The position numbers were made by a program, and so were the translations under genes. The notes beneath the pieces are model-generated. The model saw nothing but the letters and a program-made list of their open reading frames with translations, did no database searches and had not been told where the DNA came from. A stretch of 54,255 bases of DNA. It comes from Burkholderiales bacterium Ga0077543 (GTDB lineage Bacteria; Pseudomonadota; Gammaproteobacteria; Burkholderiales; Burkholderiaceae_C). The DNA lies in contig LNET01000056.1 of the NCBI GenBank assembly GCA_001464055.1, positions 1-54,255 of the forward strand, in the 5' to 3' direction. This document shows positions 38,493 to 47,348 of this stretch, piece by piece; position 1 is the first letter of the stretch; each line of letters starts with the position of its first letter.

Positions 38493-41402
38493 TTGTTCAA
38501 AAAATCCAAGGTATGCAGCGCCGCTCTGGCAGCACTCGGCAGTCTGTTGCTGGTGCAACCGCAAACGTCGTTCGCGCAAGCCGCCGAGCGCGTGGAAATC
38601 ACAGGTTCGCGCATCAAGAGCTTGGCCGCTGATTCCCCCGCTCCGGTGCAATCGGTGAGCGCTGAAGACATCCAGTCTTCAGGCGCCGTCAACCTCCAGG
38701 ACCTCTTGCAGAAGAACCCTGTCCTCAGCACGCCCGCGCTCAGCCGAACCAATTCCAACTTCTCGACAGCAAGCGCTGGCGTTTCGACCATCGACTTGCG
38801 GAATCTGGGCTCGCAGCGGACGCTGACGCTTGTCAACGGCCGGCGGTTCGTCTCCGGCTTGCCCGGCAGCTCGGCCGTCGACCTGAACGCCATTCCCACC
38901 GACTTCATCGAACGCGTCGACCTGCTGACCGGTGGCGCTTCCTCTGCGTATGGATCAGATGCCGTGGCTGGCGTGGTCAACATCATCTACAAGCGCAACT
39001 TCGAAGGCCTGTCGCTCAACGCCAGCACCGGTCAAAGCGAAAAGAGCGACAACAAGACTTCCACCGCGAGCCTCACCTGGGGCGTGAATTCCGCGAACGG
39101 GCGCGGCAACCTCATGACGCACCTGGGTTACTCGAAGCAAGGCGCAGTGTTCAGCGGAAAGCGGAGCATCTCGGACGTGGACCAGGCGTCGACAGGCGCA
39201 TTCATCACGGGTGAGGCGGCCGACCTCTTCGCAGTGACTCGCCCGTTCTTCTCCAGCTTCGCGCCGCAGGGCAGAATTTTCATCAGCCCCGGTCTGAACG
39301 CGCAGTCGCGCAGCTTCGACGCCGCCGGCAACGTGGTTGCCTGGTCCACCAACGGTGGCGCAGGCGGCGTGGGCGCCACGGGCTACAACCGTTCCGAGCG
39401 TCGGACGATTGCCATCCCCACCGAGAGATTCCTGTTCGCCACGAAGGGTGAATACAACGTCACCGAGTCCGCCAGCGTCTTCATGGAAGGCACTTATGCG
39501 CTGACCAAGACCCGGACCCGCCTTGAACCGTTTGCCTTGAATTCGAGTGACATCTACTCGGCAACGGGTGGCGAAGTGCCGGCAGAGTTCCTGGTGAATG
39601 GTGTGCTGACGCGCAACCCATTGGTGCCCGACTCGATCTACAACCTTCTGGGTGCCGTTCGCAATGCCGACGGCGCGCGCCTGTACAGCTTCACCCGCCG
39701 CCTGAGCGAGGTGGGCGACCGCTTCAGCGTGGCCGACCGCAACACTTACCGTCTGGTCACGGGCGTGCGAGGCGTGCTGTTCAATGTCTGGGACTACGAC
39801 GTCTACTACGGCTACGGCTCGACGGGTGAGTCGCAATCAGGAAACGGCCAGGTGAACGTGGCCAGCTTCCGCAATGCGCTCGAAGCCATTCCTGGTCCCA
39901 ACGGAAACGCGATCTGCCGTGACGCGCTGGCGCGCAGGCAGGGTTGCGTCCCGATCAGCGTCTTCGGCTTCAACAGCATCACCCCTGCAGCCGCCACCTA
40001 TGTCAATGCGCCCAGCAGCCTTTCGACGGCCGTCACCCAGCGCCTGTTTGGTGCGAATGTCAGTGGCGAGTTGGCAAAGCTGCCTGCCGGTGCCTTGAGC
40101 ATGGCGGCCGGCTTCGAGTACCGCAAGGAAACCTCGCGCAGCGAATTCGACGCGCTGACCCAGGCTGGCCTGAACGCCGGCAATGCACAGCCGGCGACCC
40201 GCGGCGCTTTCAGTGTGAACGAAGTCTATGTCGAAGTGCGCGCGCCGCTGCTCAAGGGCTTGCCCTTCGTGGATCGGCTCGAAGCCAATGCGGCGGTTCG
40301 TGCAGCAGACTACTCCACGGTTGGCAACGTGACCAGCTGGAACGCAGGTGTCGATTGGACCCCGGTGTCTGACTTCCGTGTGCGCACCACGGCCGCGCAG
40401 TCCACCCGGGCGCCGAACATCGATGAACTGTTCCAGCCGCCGCAGCAGACCTTCCCGAACGGTCTGACCGACCCTTGCGTCGGCGTCACGGCAACCTCGA
40501 CCACGCCGGTGTCGGCAGCTTGCCGCGCGGCGACGGGTGTCGCCGCGAACATTGCCGCGAACGGCGGCGTCTTCACCTTGAGCCAGGCCGACTTGCAGGG
40601 CATCAGCGGCTTCGACCGCGGCAACCCCGACGTCTTGCAGGAAGTGGGCAAGTCCTACACCGTGGGCTTCGTGATCACACCTTCGATGCCTGCGCTGCGT
40701 GGATTCAGCTTTACGGCCGACTACTTCGACATCAAGGTCGAAGACGCCATCGTGCAGACGCCGCGCCAGTTCATCCTGCAGCAGTGTTACTCGGGCAATA
40801 CGTCCTTCTGCAACTTCATCAAGCGCCGCCCCGCCGTGTCCGGTGCAAACAATGCCGGATCGCTCGAATTCATCGATGCGGCAGTCAGCAACAGCGGCGA
40901 ATTGGTGACGAAGGGCGTCGACCTGACGGTCGGCTATGCCGGCAAGGTGGGGCCTGGCGCGTTCTCGGGCAAGTTGTCCTATACGCATCTGACCGACGGC
41001 TATCTGATTCCGCTGAAGGGCTCACAGAAGGACTTCTTTGCCGGGGAAGTGGGTTCCCCCAGAGACCGTGCAGGCTTGACGTTGAGCTACAAGTGGAGGG
41101 GCTTCGGCATCACTTCGCAAACGACCTACATCGGCAAGTCGGCGCTCGACGACCAGTTCCTGGCCGATTTCGATGTGCCCAGGAACGGCTTGACGGTTGG
41201 CGCGAAGGTGTACAACGACTTCCAGTTCACGTACGACTGGAAGAAGACCCAGTTCTACGTGGGTATCGACAACGCCTTCGACACCAAGCCGGCGCCCATC
41301 ATCACGGGTCTGCCGGGGAACATCACCGGCACTGAAACAGCCGCCGACGTGTACGACGCGATCGGACGGCGCTACTACGCCGGGGTGCGGGTTTCCTTCT
41401 GA
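38493..41402 (+). CDS. Large TonB-dependent outer-membrane receptor
   Basis: This 969-residue receptor has a signal peptide (MFKKSKVCSAALAALGSLLL, cleavage after SFAQA), a TonB-box-like start ERVEITGSRIKSLAADSPAP, a plug domain (VNLQDLLQKNPVLS, TLTLVNGRRFVSGLPG, ERVDLLTGGASSAYGSDAVAGVVNI) and a barrel ending RRYYAGVRVSF with terminal Phe. TTG at 38493 is chosen because GGAG lies 8 bp before it and because it starts an ideal signal peptide; the upstream frame adds 47 improbable residues. Receptors with the VEITGSRIK start are typical of large importers of peptides, sugars or other substrates in proteobacteria; the substrate is unknown. A strong terminator follows. Confidence 0.88.
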   Translation: MFKKSKVCSAALAALGSLLLVQPQTSFAQAAERVEITGSRIKSLAADSPAPVQSVSAEDIQSSGAVNLQDLLQKNPVLSTPALSRTNSNFSTASAGVSTIDLRNLGSQRTLTLVNGRRFVSGLPGSSAVDLNAIPTDFIERVDLLTGGASSAYGSDAVAGVVNIIYKRNFEGLSLNASTGQSEKSDNKTSTASLTWGVNSANGRGNLMTHLGYSKQGAVFSGKRSISDVDQASTGAFITGEAADLFAVTRPFFSSFAPQGRIFISPGLNAQSRSFDAAGNVVAWSTNGGAGGVGATGYNRSERRTIAIPTERFLFATKGEYNVTESASVFMEGTYALTKTRTRLEPFALNSSDIYSATGGEVPAEFLVNGVLTRNPLVPDSIYNLLGAVRNADGARLYSFTRRLSEVGDRFSVADRNTYRLVTGVRGVLFNVWDYDVYYGYGSTGESQSGNGQVNVASFRNALEAIPGPNGNAICRDALARRQGCVPISVFGFNSITPAAATYVNAPSSLSTAVTQRLFGANVSGELAKLPAGALSMAAGFEYRKETSRSEFDALTQAGLNAGNAQPATRGAFSVNEVYVEVRAPLLKGLPFVDRLEANAAVRAADYSTVGNVTSWNAGVDWTPVSDFRVRTTAAQSTRAPNIDELFQPPQQTFPNGLTDPCVGVTATSTTPVSAACRAATGVAANIAANGGVFTLSQADLQGISGFDRGNPDVLQEVGKSYTVGFVITPSMPALRGFSFTADYFDIKVEDAIVQTPRQFILQQCYSGNTSFCNFIKRRPAVSGANNAGSLEFIDAAVSNSGELVTKGVDLTVGYAGKVGPGAFSGKLSYTHLTDGYLIPLKGSQKDFFAGEVGSPRDRAGLTLSYKWRGFGITSQTTYIGKSALDDQFLADFDVPRNGLTVGAKVYNDFQFTYDWKKTQFYVGIDNAFDTKPAPIITGLPGNITGTETAADVYDAIGRRYYAGVRVSF

Positions 41403-41426
41403 CCGAGTTCTGTTCCGGTTGATGAG

Positions 41427-41456
41427 GGGCGCAACCTTTCAAGCGGGGTTGCGCCC
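41427..41456 (+). terminator. Rho-independent-like terminator after TonB receptor
   Basis: GGGCGCAACC (41427-41436) pairs perfectly with GGTTGCGCCC (41447-41456) around a 10-nt loop, 25 bp after the receptor stop. The T-tract that follows is weak (TTCGTCTT). Confidence 0.7.
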
Positions 41457-41513
41457 TTCGTCTTGGCGGGCCCTGCTGGCTCGACATCTTGCGGTCCGTG
41501 TTCCGCTACAGCC

Positions 41514-42050
41514 ATGTTCTCAACGCTGCACGGCGCTTCTGAGCGCCATCGACGCTTCCTGGTCGGCTGTGTCCTGTTTCAGGCTTCGGTCGCCTGGGCG
41601 CAGGTTTCAACGAAAACTCAATCTCCAGCTGCATCCCCCGCCACGGAGAGCTGCAGAACCATTGGCGAACCCGTCGCGCGCCTTGCCTGCTACGACCGGA
41701 TTTTTCCACCCCAGGCCGGCGAGCCACTGCCCGTGCGAAGTGGCGTAGAGCCTGTGCCGCCGGCCGGCTCGGCTGCGCCTGCAGACTTTGGCCGGCCCCT
41801 TCCGCGGGAGCCGGCAGCGAATGTCCAGGCCGTGACATCCAGCATTCGCGGCGTCTTCGATGGCTGGATGCCCACCACGCGCTGGACCTTGAACAATGGC
41901 CAGGTCTGGGCCATCGCTGACGGCAGCCGCACTGTGTATCCCCGCGCCGTCGACGCGCGAGTGCGCGTCATCAGAGGCGTCTTCGGTGGCTTCTACATCG
42001 AGATTGACGGCGTTTCGCAGACGCCTCGCGTGCGCAGAGTCGACCCCTGA
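41514..42050 (+). CDS. Small exported protein of unknown function
   Basis: This 178-residue protein has an Arg-rich start and a hydrophobic segment (FLVGCVLFQASVAWAQ) that looks like a signal peptide with cleavage near residue 31. A motif CRTIGEPVARLACYDRIFPP follows; the C-x(n)-ARLACYD pattern occurs at the start of many small secreted proteobacterial proteins and two Cys may form a disulfide. A Pro/Ala linker leads to a compact C-terminal domain (GVFDGWMPTTRWTLNNGQVW, then RVRVIRGVFGGFYIEIDG) that looks beta-rich. I do not know its function. It sits alone between the receptor and a leftward chemoreceptor, and a terminator follows its stop. Confidence 0.6.
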   Translation: MFSTLHGASERHRRFLVGCVLFQASVAWAQVSTKTQSPAASPATESCRTIGEPVARLACYDRIFPPQAGEPLPVRSGVEPVPPAGSAAPADFGRPLPREPAANVQAVTSSIRGVFDGWMPTTRWTLNNGQVWAIADGSRTVYPRAVDARVRVIRGVFGGFYIEIDGVSQTPRVRRVDP

Positions 42051-42063
42051 TCCAGGGTCAGAC

Positions 42064-42091
42064 GGCGCGGGCGGCCGAAACCGCCCGCGCC
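42064..42091. terminator. Convergent (bidirectional) terminator
   Basis: GGCGCGGGCGG (42064-42074) and CCGCCCGCGCC (42081-42091) form a perfect 11-bp stem with loop CCGAAA, followed by CTTTC. It lies between the converging exported-protein and chemoreceptor genes and could serve both. Confidence 0.75.
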
Positions 42092-42093
42092 TT

Positions 42094-43797
42094 TCACGCC
42101 CCCCGTCGGCCACGGGGGGCCACCGCAACGGACAGTGCCATGCCGGCGGGAATCCTGAAACGCGCCACCTCTTCGGCCAGCGCCTGAGCCAGGTTCTTCA
42201 TCGCCGACGACGAAGCCGCCGTCTGTTCCACCAGCGCGGCGTTCTGCTGCGTCATGCGGTCCAGTTCCTGCACCGCCTGGCCGATCTGGGCCACGCCCTG
42301 GCTCTGTTCACGCGCACCGGTGGACACTTCGCCCAGCAGCGCATCGACGCGCTGCGAACCGGTGACGATCTCGTCGATGGTCGCACCTGCGCGCTGCACG
42401 ATGGCGGTGCCGCTCTCCACTTGCTCGACGCTGCGGCCGATCAGGTTCTTGATCTCGCGCGCCGCGTCAGCGCTGCGCTTGGCCAGGCTGCGCACCTCGC
42501 TGGCCACCACGGCAAAGCCCCGGCCCTGCTCGCCGGCGCGGGCAGCTTCCACGGCGGCATTCAGCGCCAGGATGTTGGTCTGGAATGCAATGCCGTCGAT
42601 GGTGCCGATGATGTCGCTGATCTTTGCCGACGACTGGCGGATGCCCTCCATCGTCTGCACCACCTCGCGCATGGTCTGGCCGCCTTGGGTGGCGGCCTGC
42701 GCGTTCTGGCGCGCCACCTGCGAGGCCTGCTGGGTGTGGTCGGCCGTGCTGCGCACGGTCGAGGCGATTTCTTCCATCGACGCCGCCGATTCCTCCAGGT
42801 TCGCCGCGGCCTGCTCGGTGCGCCCCGACAGGTCCATCGCGCCCGAGGCGATCTCGCTGCTGGAATGCACGATCTCGTCGCTGGACCGGCGCACGCGCAG
42901 CACCATCTCGCGCAAGGACTCCTGCATCGCGCGCAGTTCCAGCATCAACTGGGCCGCCTCGTCGCCGCCCCAGGGCGAAGGCGAGGTCGTCAGGTCGCCG
43001 GCGGTCATGGCGCGCAAGTGGCGCCGCGTCTCGCGCAGGCCGCCGTCCATCACGCGGTAAAAACACAGGAACAGGTAGGTCGCCAGCAGCAGCGCCGCCG
43101 CCGCGATGGCGGCCGACCACAGCGCCCGGCCCATCGCCACCTGGCGCAGGTCGGCGACGTACACGCCCGAACCGACGATCCAGCCCCAGGCCTCGAAGCC
43201 CATCACATAGGACACCTTGTCCACCGGCTTGTCGCTGCCGGGCTTGGGCCACTGGTAGGCCACAAAGCCCTTGCCCTGGGCCCGCACCTGGTCGACGAAG
43301 GCCCGGAACAGCGCCAGGCCGTTCGGGTCCTTCACGCCGCTCACGTCCTTGCCATCGAGTTCCGGCTTGATCGGGTGCATCAGCACGCGCGGGTGCATGT
43401 CGTTCACCCAGAAGTATTCCTCCCGGTCGTAGCGCAGGGTGGCCAGCGCCCGCAGCGCCTGTTGCTGCGCCTGCTGGCGCGTCAGCTGGCCGGCGGTTTC
43501 CTGCGCGTGGGCCCACTGCAGCACGCCGTGCGCCACCTCCACGTGCTGGCGGGTGGCGTCCTTGCGGGCCTGCAGCGCCTGATCGAAGGCCGACAACTCC
43601 TGCCAGACCAGCAGGCCCAGCAGCGGCAGCGTGAACACCAGCGAAATGATCATCGCCTTGGCCGAGAAGCGCAGCTGACGGAACAGGCGCACGCCAGGGG
43701 CCCAGAGGCCGTGGTGGGCAAAAAAGCCGCCCGACGGCGGGACTTGGGTGGCATTGACGGATGAAGCGGTCGGATTCAGGGGCAGAACGGCGGACAT
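42094..43797 (-). CDS. Methyl-accepting chemotaxis protein with single-Cache sensor
   Basis: The 567-residue chemoreceptor has a cytoplasmic start, a membrane helix (about 48-65), a periplasmic single-Cache domain (about 70-210, with [20 protein letters not shown] and [18 protein letters not shown]), a second helix (about 225-245), a HAMP segment ([18 protein letters not shown]) and the signalling domain with the conserved hairpin tip [20 protein letters not shown] followed by [20 protein letters not shown]. Cache domains of this type often sense small organic acids. No CheR-tether pentapeptide is seen at the C-terminus. The last codons include an inverted repeat (42098-42120). Confidence 0.9.
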   Translation of the reverse strand: MSAVLPLNPTASSVNATQVPPSGGFFAHHGLWAPGVRLFRQLRFSAKAMIISLVFTLPLLGLLVWQELSAFDQALQARKDATRQHVEVAHGVLQWAHAQETAGQLTRQQAQQQALRALATLRYDREEYFWVNDMHPRVLMHPIKPELDGKDVSGVKDPNGLALFRAFVDQVRAQGKGFVAYQWPKPGSDKPVDKVSYVMGFEAWGWIVGSGVYVADLRQVAMGRALWSAAIAAAALLLATYLFLCFYRVMDGGLRETRRHLRAMTAGDLTTSPSPWGGDEAAQLMLELRAMQESLREMVLRVRRSSDEIVHSSSEIASGAMDLSGRTEQAAANLEESAASMEEIASTVRSTADHTQQASQVARQNAQAATQGGQTMREVVQTMEGIRQSSAKISDIIGTIDGIAFQTNILALNAAVEAARAGEQGRGFAVVASEVRSLAKRSADAAREIKNLIGRSVEQVESGTAIVQRAGATIDEIVTGSQRVDALLGEVSTGAREQSQGVAQIGQAVQELDRMTQQNAALVEQTAASSSAMKNLAQALAEEVARFRIPAGMALSVAVAPRGRRGA

Positions 43798-43883
43798 GGG
43801 GACATTGCCTTGTGCTTTTAGGTTTCAGGCGCCGCCGGGTGCGACGCACCAGTTCACTTCGGCTGCACCGACTTGGTGCTTGA

Positions 43884-43937
43884 GGGGTTTTTCATCCAGG
43901 CGAGGCCCGCGACCCTAGACTTCGGGGTTTTCATCCA
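43884..43937 (+). repeat. Near-identical direct repeat upstream of bfr
   Basis: GGGGTTTTTCATCCA (43884-43898) recurs as GGGGTTTTCATCCA (43924-43937), one T shorter, 40 bp apart, ending 13 bp before the bacterioferritin start. The two copies could be paired regulator sites or a small duplication. Confidence 0.5.
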
Positions 43938-43950
43938 CCAAGGCCCCCGC

Positions 43951-44433
43951 ATGCAAGGCGATCCGCAAGTCATCCATTTCCTCCAGGCCCAGCTGAAGAA
44001 CGAGCTCACGGCCATCAACCAGTACTTCGTGCACTACCGCATGTTCAAGCACTGGGGCTTCGACAAGATGGCGAAGAAGGAATACGAGGAATCGATCGGC
44101 GAGATGAAACACGCTGATGCGCTGATGGAACGCCTGTTTTCACTGGACGCGCTGCCCAACTTGCAGGACCTGGGCAAGCTGATGATTGGCGAGAACCTGG
44201 TCGAATGCCTGGGCTGCGACCTGAAGTCTGAGCTGACGGCACAGGCCACCATCAAGGACGGCATCGCCGCCTGCGAGACCGCGCGCGACTACGTCAGCCG
44301 CGACCTGCTGCAACACATCCTGGAAGACACCGAGGAACACATCGACTTCCTCGAAACCCAGCTCGACCTGGTCGCCAAGGTGGGCGAGCAGAACTACCTG
44401 CAATCGCAGATGGGCAGCGTCTCGGGCGGCTGA
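43951..44433 (+). CDS. bfr: Bacterioferritin
   Basis: This 160-residue four-helix protein stores iron as a 24-mer with heme between subunits. Visible ligands are Glu18 (KNELTAINQYF) and Tyr25, Glu51 and His54 in GEMKHAD with heme-binding Met52, Glu94 (KDGIAACETARDY region) and Glu127/His130 in EDTEEHIDFLE, so the ferroxidase centre is complete. ATG at 43951 gives the standard N-terminus MQGDPQVIHFLQAQL; the open frame 78 bp further upstream is not needed. The bfd gene for iron release follows 81 bp downstream behind a Fur-box-like site. Confidence 0.95.
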   Translation: MQGDPQVIHFLQAQLKNELTAINQYFVHYRMFKHWGFDKMAKKEYEESIGEMKHADALMERLFSLDALPNLQDLGKLMIGENLVECLGCDLKSELTAQATIKDGIAACETARDYVSRDLLQHILEDTEEHIDFLETQLDLVAKVGEQNYLQSQMGSVSGG

Positions 44434-44484
44434 TTCCGCGCGCCCTGGCGCACGAGCGCCAGGGTCAAGATCAATGCGCTTGCT

Positions 44485-44503
44485 AATGCGAACCATTCGC
44501 ATT
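44485..44503. promoter_or_regulatory. Fur-box-like palindrome before bfd
   Basis: AATGCGAA and TTCGCATT form a perfect 8-bp inverted repeat with spacer CCA, 11 bp before the bfd start. It matches the GC-rich Fur-site style of betaproteobacteria and heads an iron/heme uptake operon. Fur binding is inferred. Confidence 0.75.
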
Positions 44504-44514
44504 ACATTCGCTGC

Positions 44515-44733
44515 ATGATCATTTGCATCTGCCACCGCATCTCCGACCGCGACATCGCTCGCGCCGTGCGCGAAGGCTGCGCCAGCTTCGACCAATTGCA
44601 GGACGACACCCGGGTGGCCACGGCCTGCGGCGCCTGCCACGACTGTGCGCACCAGCGTTTCCATGAACAGTCGGCAGCGGGGCACCGCGGCGAAGGCCTG
44701 GCGGCGTCGGCGGCGCGGACATCGGGGGCCTGA
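44515..44733 (+). CDS. bfd: Bacterioferritin-associated ferredoxin
   Basis: This 72-residue protein has the Bfd [2Fe-2S] ligands CIC near the start and CGACHDC near residue 40, plus the helix DRDIARAVREGC. Bfd passes electrons to bacterioferritin to release stored iron. The start ATG at 44515 lies directly behind the Fur-box-like palindrome, so it should be switched on when iron is scarce. The Ala/Gly-rich tail after residue 50 is not part of the usual core. The hemP start is 3 bp after its stop. Confidence 0.9.
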   Translation: MIICICHRISDRDIARAVREGCASFDQLQDDTRVATACGACHDCAHQRFHEQSAAGHRGEGLAASAARTSGA

Positions 44734-44736
44734 GCC

Positions 44737-44958
44737 ATGGCAGCCGAACTCACACAGCCCTCGGCGCGCCCGCCGCCGTCCAGCGCGAGCGATGCGCGCG
44801 AACCCACGGGCAGGCTGGCGGCGCCAGCCCCCGGGCGCCAGCGCCGCTGGCACAGCAGCGAGATCTTCGGCAAGGACCATGAAGTCGAGATCGAGCACGG
44901 CCATGCCGTCTACCGGCTGCGCCTGACCGCCCTGGGCAAGCTGATCCTGACCAAATAG
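44737..44958 (+). CDS. hemP: Hemin uptake protein HemP/HmuP
   Basis: The 73-residue product has the HemP signature in its C-terminal half: SSEIFGKDHEVEIEHGHAV followed by YRLRLTALGKLILTK. The first 35 residues are Ala/Pro/Arg-rich and variable. HemP/HmuP proteins are small DNA-binding or regulatory factors needed for full expression of the heme receptor in rhizobia and Burkholderia. It starts 3 bp after bfd and lies 128 bp before the receptor, as expected for this cluster. Confidence 0.9.
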   Translation: MAAELTQPSARPPPSSASDAREPTGRLAAPAPGRQRRWHSSEIFGKDHEVEIEHGHAVYRLRLTALGKLILTK

Positions 44959-45086
44959 CCGACAGGCCCTGCTGACGAGACTGCTCCAACCGCAAGGCGT
45001 TCTCCGAACCCCACCGACCCTTCCAACCCGTCCCTGCACCAGCCAGCCCAGCGCCAGCCCGTGCTTCCTTTCAACAGGATGCTTTC

Positions 45087-47336
45087 GTGCTGCGCCAGAC
45101 ACCCGTCACGCTCGCTTTGCTTGCCGCCTGGGGCCTGGGGGCCCCGGCCGCCCAGTCCCAGACCCAGACCCAGACACCGCCCAGCCCGGCGACGCCGGCT
45201 GCGCTGGCACCCATCACCAACACCGCCACGCGCACCGACCGCCGGGTCGACGAGGTGCCGGCCACCGTCACGGTGGTGCCGGCACGAGACATCCAGGCCC
45301 GCGGCGCACGCGACCTGAAAACCCTGTTCAGGGGCGAGGTCGACCTGAGCGTGCGCACCGGCCCCACCCGCTTCGGCGCCGCACTGGGAACCACCGGCCG
45401 CGCCGGCAACGAAGGTCTCAATATCCGCGGGCTGGAAGGCAACCAGGTGCTGATGCTGGTCGACGGCATCCGCGTGCCGTCCAGCTTCAGTTTCGGCGCG
45501 CTGGCCACGGGCCGGGGCGACTACCTGGCGCTGGAAGCCACGCAGGCCGCCGAAGTGCTGCGCGGCCCGGCGTCCACGTCCTTCGGCAGCGACGGCCTGG
45601 CCGGCGCACTGAGCCTGCGCACGCTGGATCCGTCCGACGTGCTGCGTCCGGAACAGGGCTTCGGCGGCTTCGTGCGCCTGGGCGCGAGCCAGGTCGACGA
45701 CAGCCTCTTGATCACTGCCGCCACCGCCTTGCGCCGGGGCCCCTGGCAAGCCTTGCTGCTGCTGAGCCAGCGCGAGGGCCACGAGACCGACAACCAGGGC
45801 AGCAACACCGCGCTGAACAGCAACCGCACCGCCCCGAATCCTGTGGATGACCGCCAGCGCGTGCTGCTGGGCAAGCTGCAGTTCCAGGCCACGCCTGCGC
45901 ACCGGCTGGGCCTGACGCTGGAAGCCGTGCAACGCCGCAGCGAGGTCGACGTGATCTCCGGCCGCAGCGTGGCGCCGCCCCCGCCGGCAGCGCTGCCCGC
46001 CACGGCCGTGCTGGGGCTGCTGGCGCGGGACCGGGTGGAACGCCAGCGCGTCTCGGTCGATCATCGCTACGACGACCTCAATGCCCCCTGGCTGCAGAAG
46101 GCCGAGACCCGGCTCTACGCGCAGGAAGCCGAGACCCGGCAGGTGTCGCTGGAAGACCGCAATACCGCTGCCGACCGCACCCGGCTGGGCCGCTACAGCG
46201 AACGCGTGGTGGGTTTCTCGACCCAGGGCCAGGCCAGCCTGACGGGGGCCTTGAACCAGCGCCTGAGCGGCGGCGTGGACGCCAGCCGCACCCGCATCAC
46301 CGCGGTGCGCGACGGCACGCCCAACCCGAGCGCGCCGCCGCCCTTCGGCGAGAACTTCCCGGCCAAGCCCTTCCCGGACACCGACTACGCCCTGGCCGGC
46401 GCCTTCGTGCAGAGCGAGATCGAGCTCGTCCCGGGCGCCGGCGGGGGCAGCTTCACCCTGATTCCCGGCTTGCGCTGGGACCGCTACAGCCTCCAGCCCT
46501 CGGCCAGCGGCTATGTGGGCGAGATCGTTTCGCTCAACGACGAAGCTTTCACACCCCGCCTGGGCGCCGTCTGGCGCATCAGCCCGGCGCTGGCGCCCTA
46601 CGCGCAGTGGGCCCGCGGCTTCCGCGCCCCGGCGCCGGGGCAGGTGAACAACGGCTTCACCAACGTCGCCGCGGGCTACCGCAGTGTGGGCAACCCGAAC
46701 CTGCGGCCGGAAACCGCCAACAGCATCGAGCTCGGCCTGCGCGGCCAGGCGGGCGCCTTCAGCTGGCAACTGGCCGGCTACGACAACCGCTACAAGGACT
46801 TCATCAGCCAGGAAGCCGTCTCGGGCGCCGGCACCCCGGCCAACCCCACGGTGTTCCAGTTCATCAACCTGGCGCAGGCACGCATCCGCGGCGTCGAGGC
46901 ACGGGCCGAATGGCGCTTCGCCCCGGCCTGGCGCCTGAGCCTGGCCAGCGCCGTGGTGCGCGGAACGAGCACGCGCAACGGCATCGACGAACCGCTGGAC
47001 AGCGTGGACCCGGCCCGCGCCGCGCTGGGCCTGCACTACAGCGCCGGGCCCTGGGCCTTCGACGCCGACCTGCTGCACGCCCAGGGCAAGAGCGCGAGCC
47101 GGATCAGGGCGACCACGCCGCCGCGCTTCGCCCCGGGCGGCTACACCGTGCTGGACCTCGGCGCGCGCTGGGAGCCGGCTCCACGCTGGACGCTGCTGGC
47201 GCAGCTGCACAACGCCCTGGACGCCACCTACATCCCCTGGGCCGACGTGCGCGGCCTGCCCGCCACCAGCACCGTCGTCGACGCCTACACGGCGCCCGGC
47301 CGCCACCTGCAATTGGCCCTGCGCCACGATTTCTGA
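45087..47336 (+). CDS. hmuR: TonB-dependent heme/hemoglobin receptor
   Basis: This 749-residue outer-membrane receptor of the hemoglobin/heme type has a signal peptide (cleavage after AAQSQ, about 24), a TonB-box region, a plug with VTVVPARDIQARGARDLKTL, LNIRGLEGNQVLMLVDGIRV and VLRGPASTSFGSDGLAGAL, and a barrel containing the family segments YAQWARGFRAPAPGQVNNGF and NPNLRPETANSIELGLRG. It ends HLQLALRHDF with terminal Phe. GTG at 45087 is used with AGGA 7 bp before it. It is followed 12 bp later by hmuS, so receptor, heme-handling protein and ABC transporter form one operon. Confidence 0.92.
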   Translation: MLRQTPVTLALLAAWGLGAPAAQSQTQTQTPPSPATPAALAPITNTATRTDRRVDEVPATVTVVPARDIQARGARDLKTLFRGEVDLSVRTGPTRFGAALGTTGRAGNEGLNIRGLEGNQVLMLVDGIRVPSSFSFGALATGRGDYLALEATQAAEVLRGPASTSFGSDGLAGALSLRTLDPSDVLRPEQGFGGFVRLGASQVDDSLLITAATALRRGPWQALLLLSQREGHETDNQGSNTALNSNRTAPNPVDDRQRVLLGKLQFQATPAHRLGLTLEAVQRRSEVDVISGRSVAPPPPAALPATAVLGLLARDRVERQRVSVDHRYDDLNAPWLQKAETRLYAQEAETRQVSLEDRNTAADRTRLGRYSERVVGFSTQGQASLTGALNQRLSGGVDASRTRITAVRDGTPNPSAPPPFGENFPAKPFPDTDYALAGAFVQSEIELVPGAGGGSFTLIPGLRWDRYSLQPSASGYVGEIVSLNDEAFTPRLGAVWRISPALAPYAQWARGFRAPAPGQVNNGFTNVAAGYRSVGNPNLRPETANSIELGLRGQAGAFSWQLAGYDNRYKDFISQEAVSGAGTPANPTVFQFINLAQARIRGVEARAEWRFAPAWRLSLASAVVRGTSTRNGIDEPLDSVDPARAALGLHYSAGPWAFDADLLHAQGKSASRIRATTPPRFAPGGYTVLDLGARWEPAPRWTLLAQLHNALDATYIPWADVRGLPATSTVVDAYTAPGRHLQLALRHDF

Positions 47337-47348
47337 AGGAGAACCGCG

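Noticed and set aside
42098..42120. Inverted repeat GCCCCCC...GGGGGGC as a terminator
   Set aside because: It lies in the last codons of the chemoreceptor gene and has no T-tract; the stem at 42064-42091 is the better terminator.
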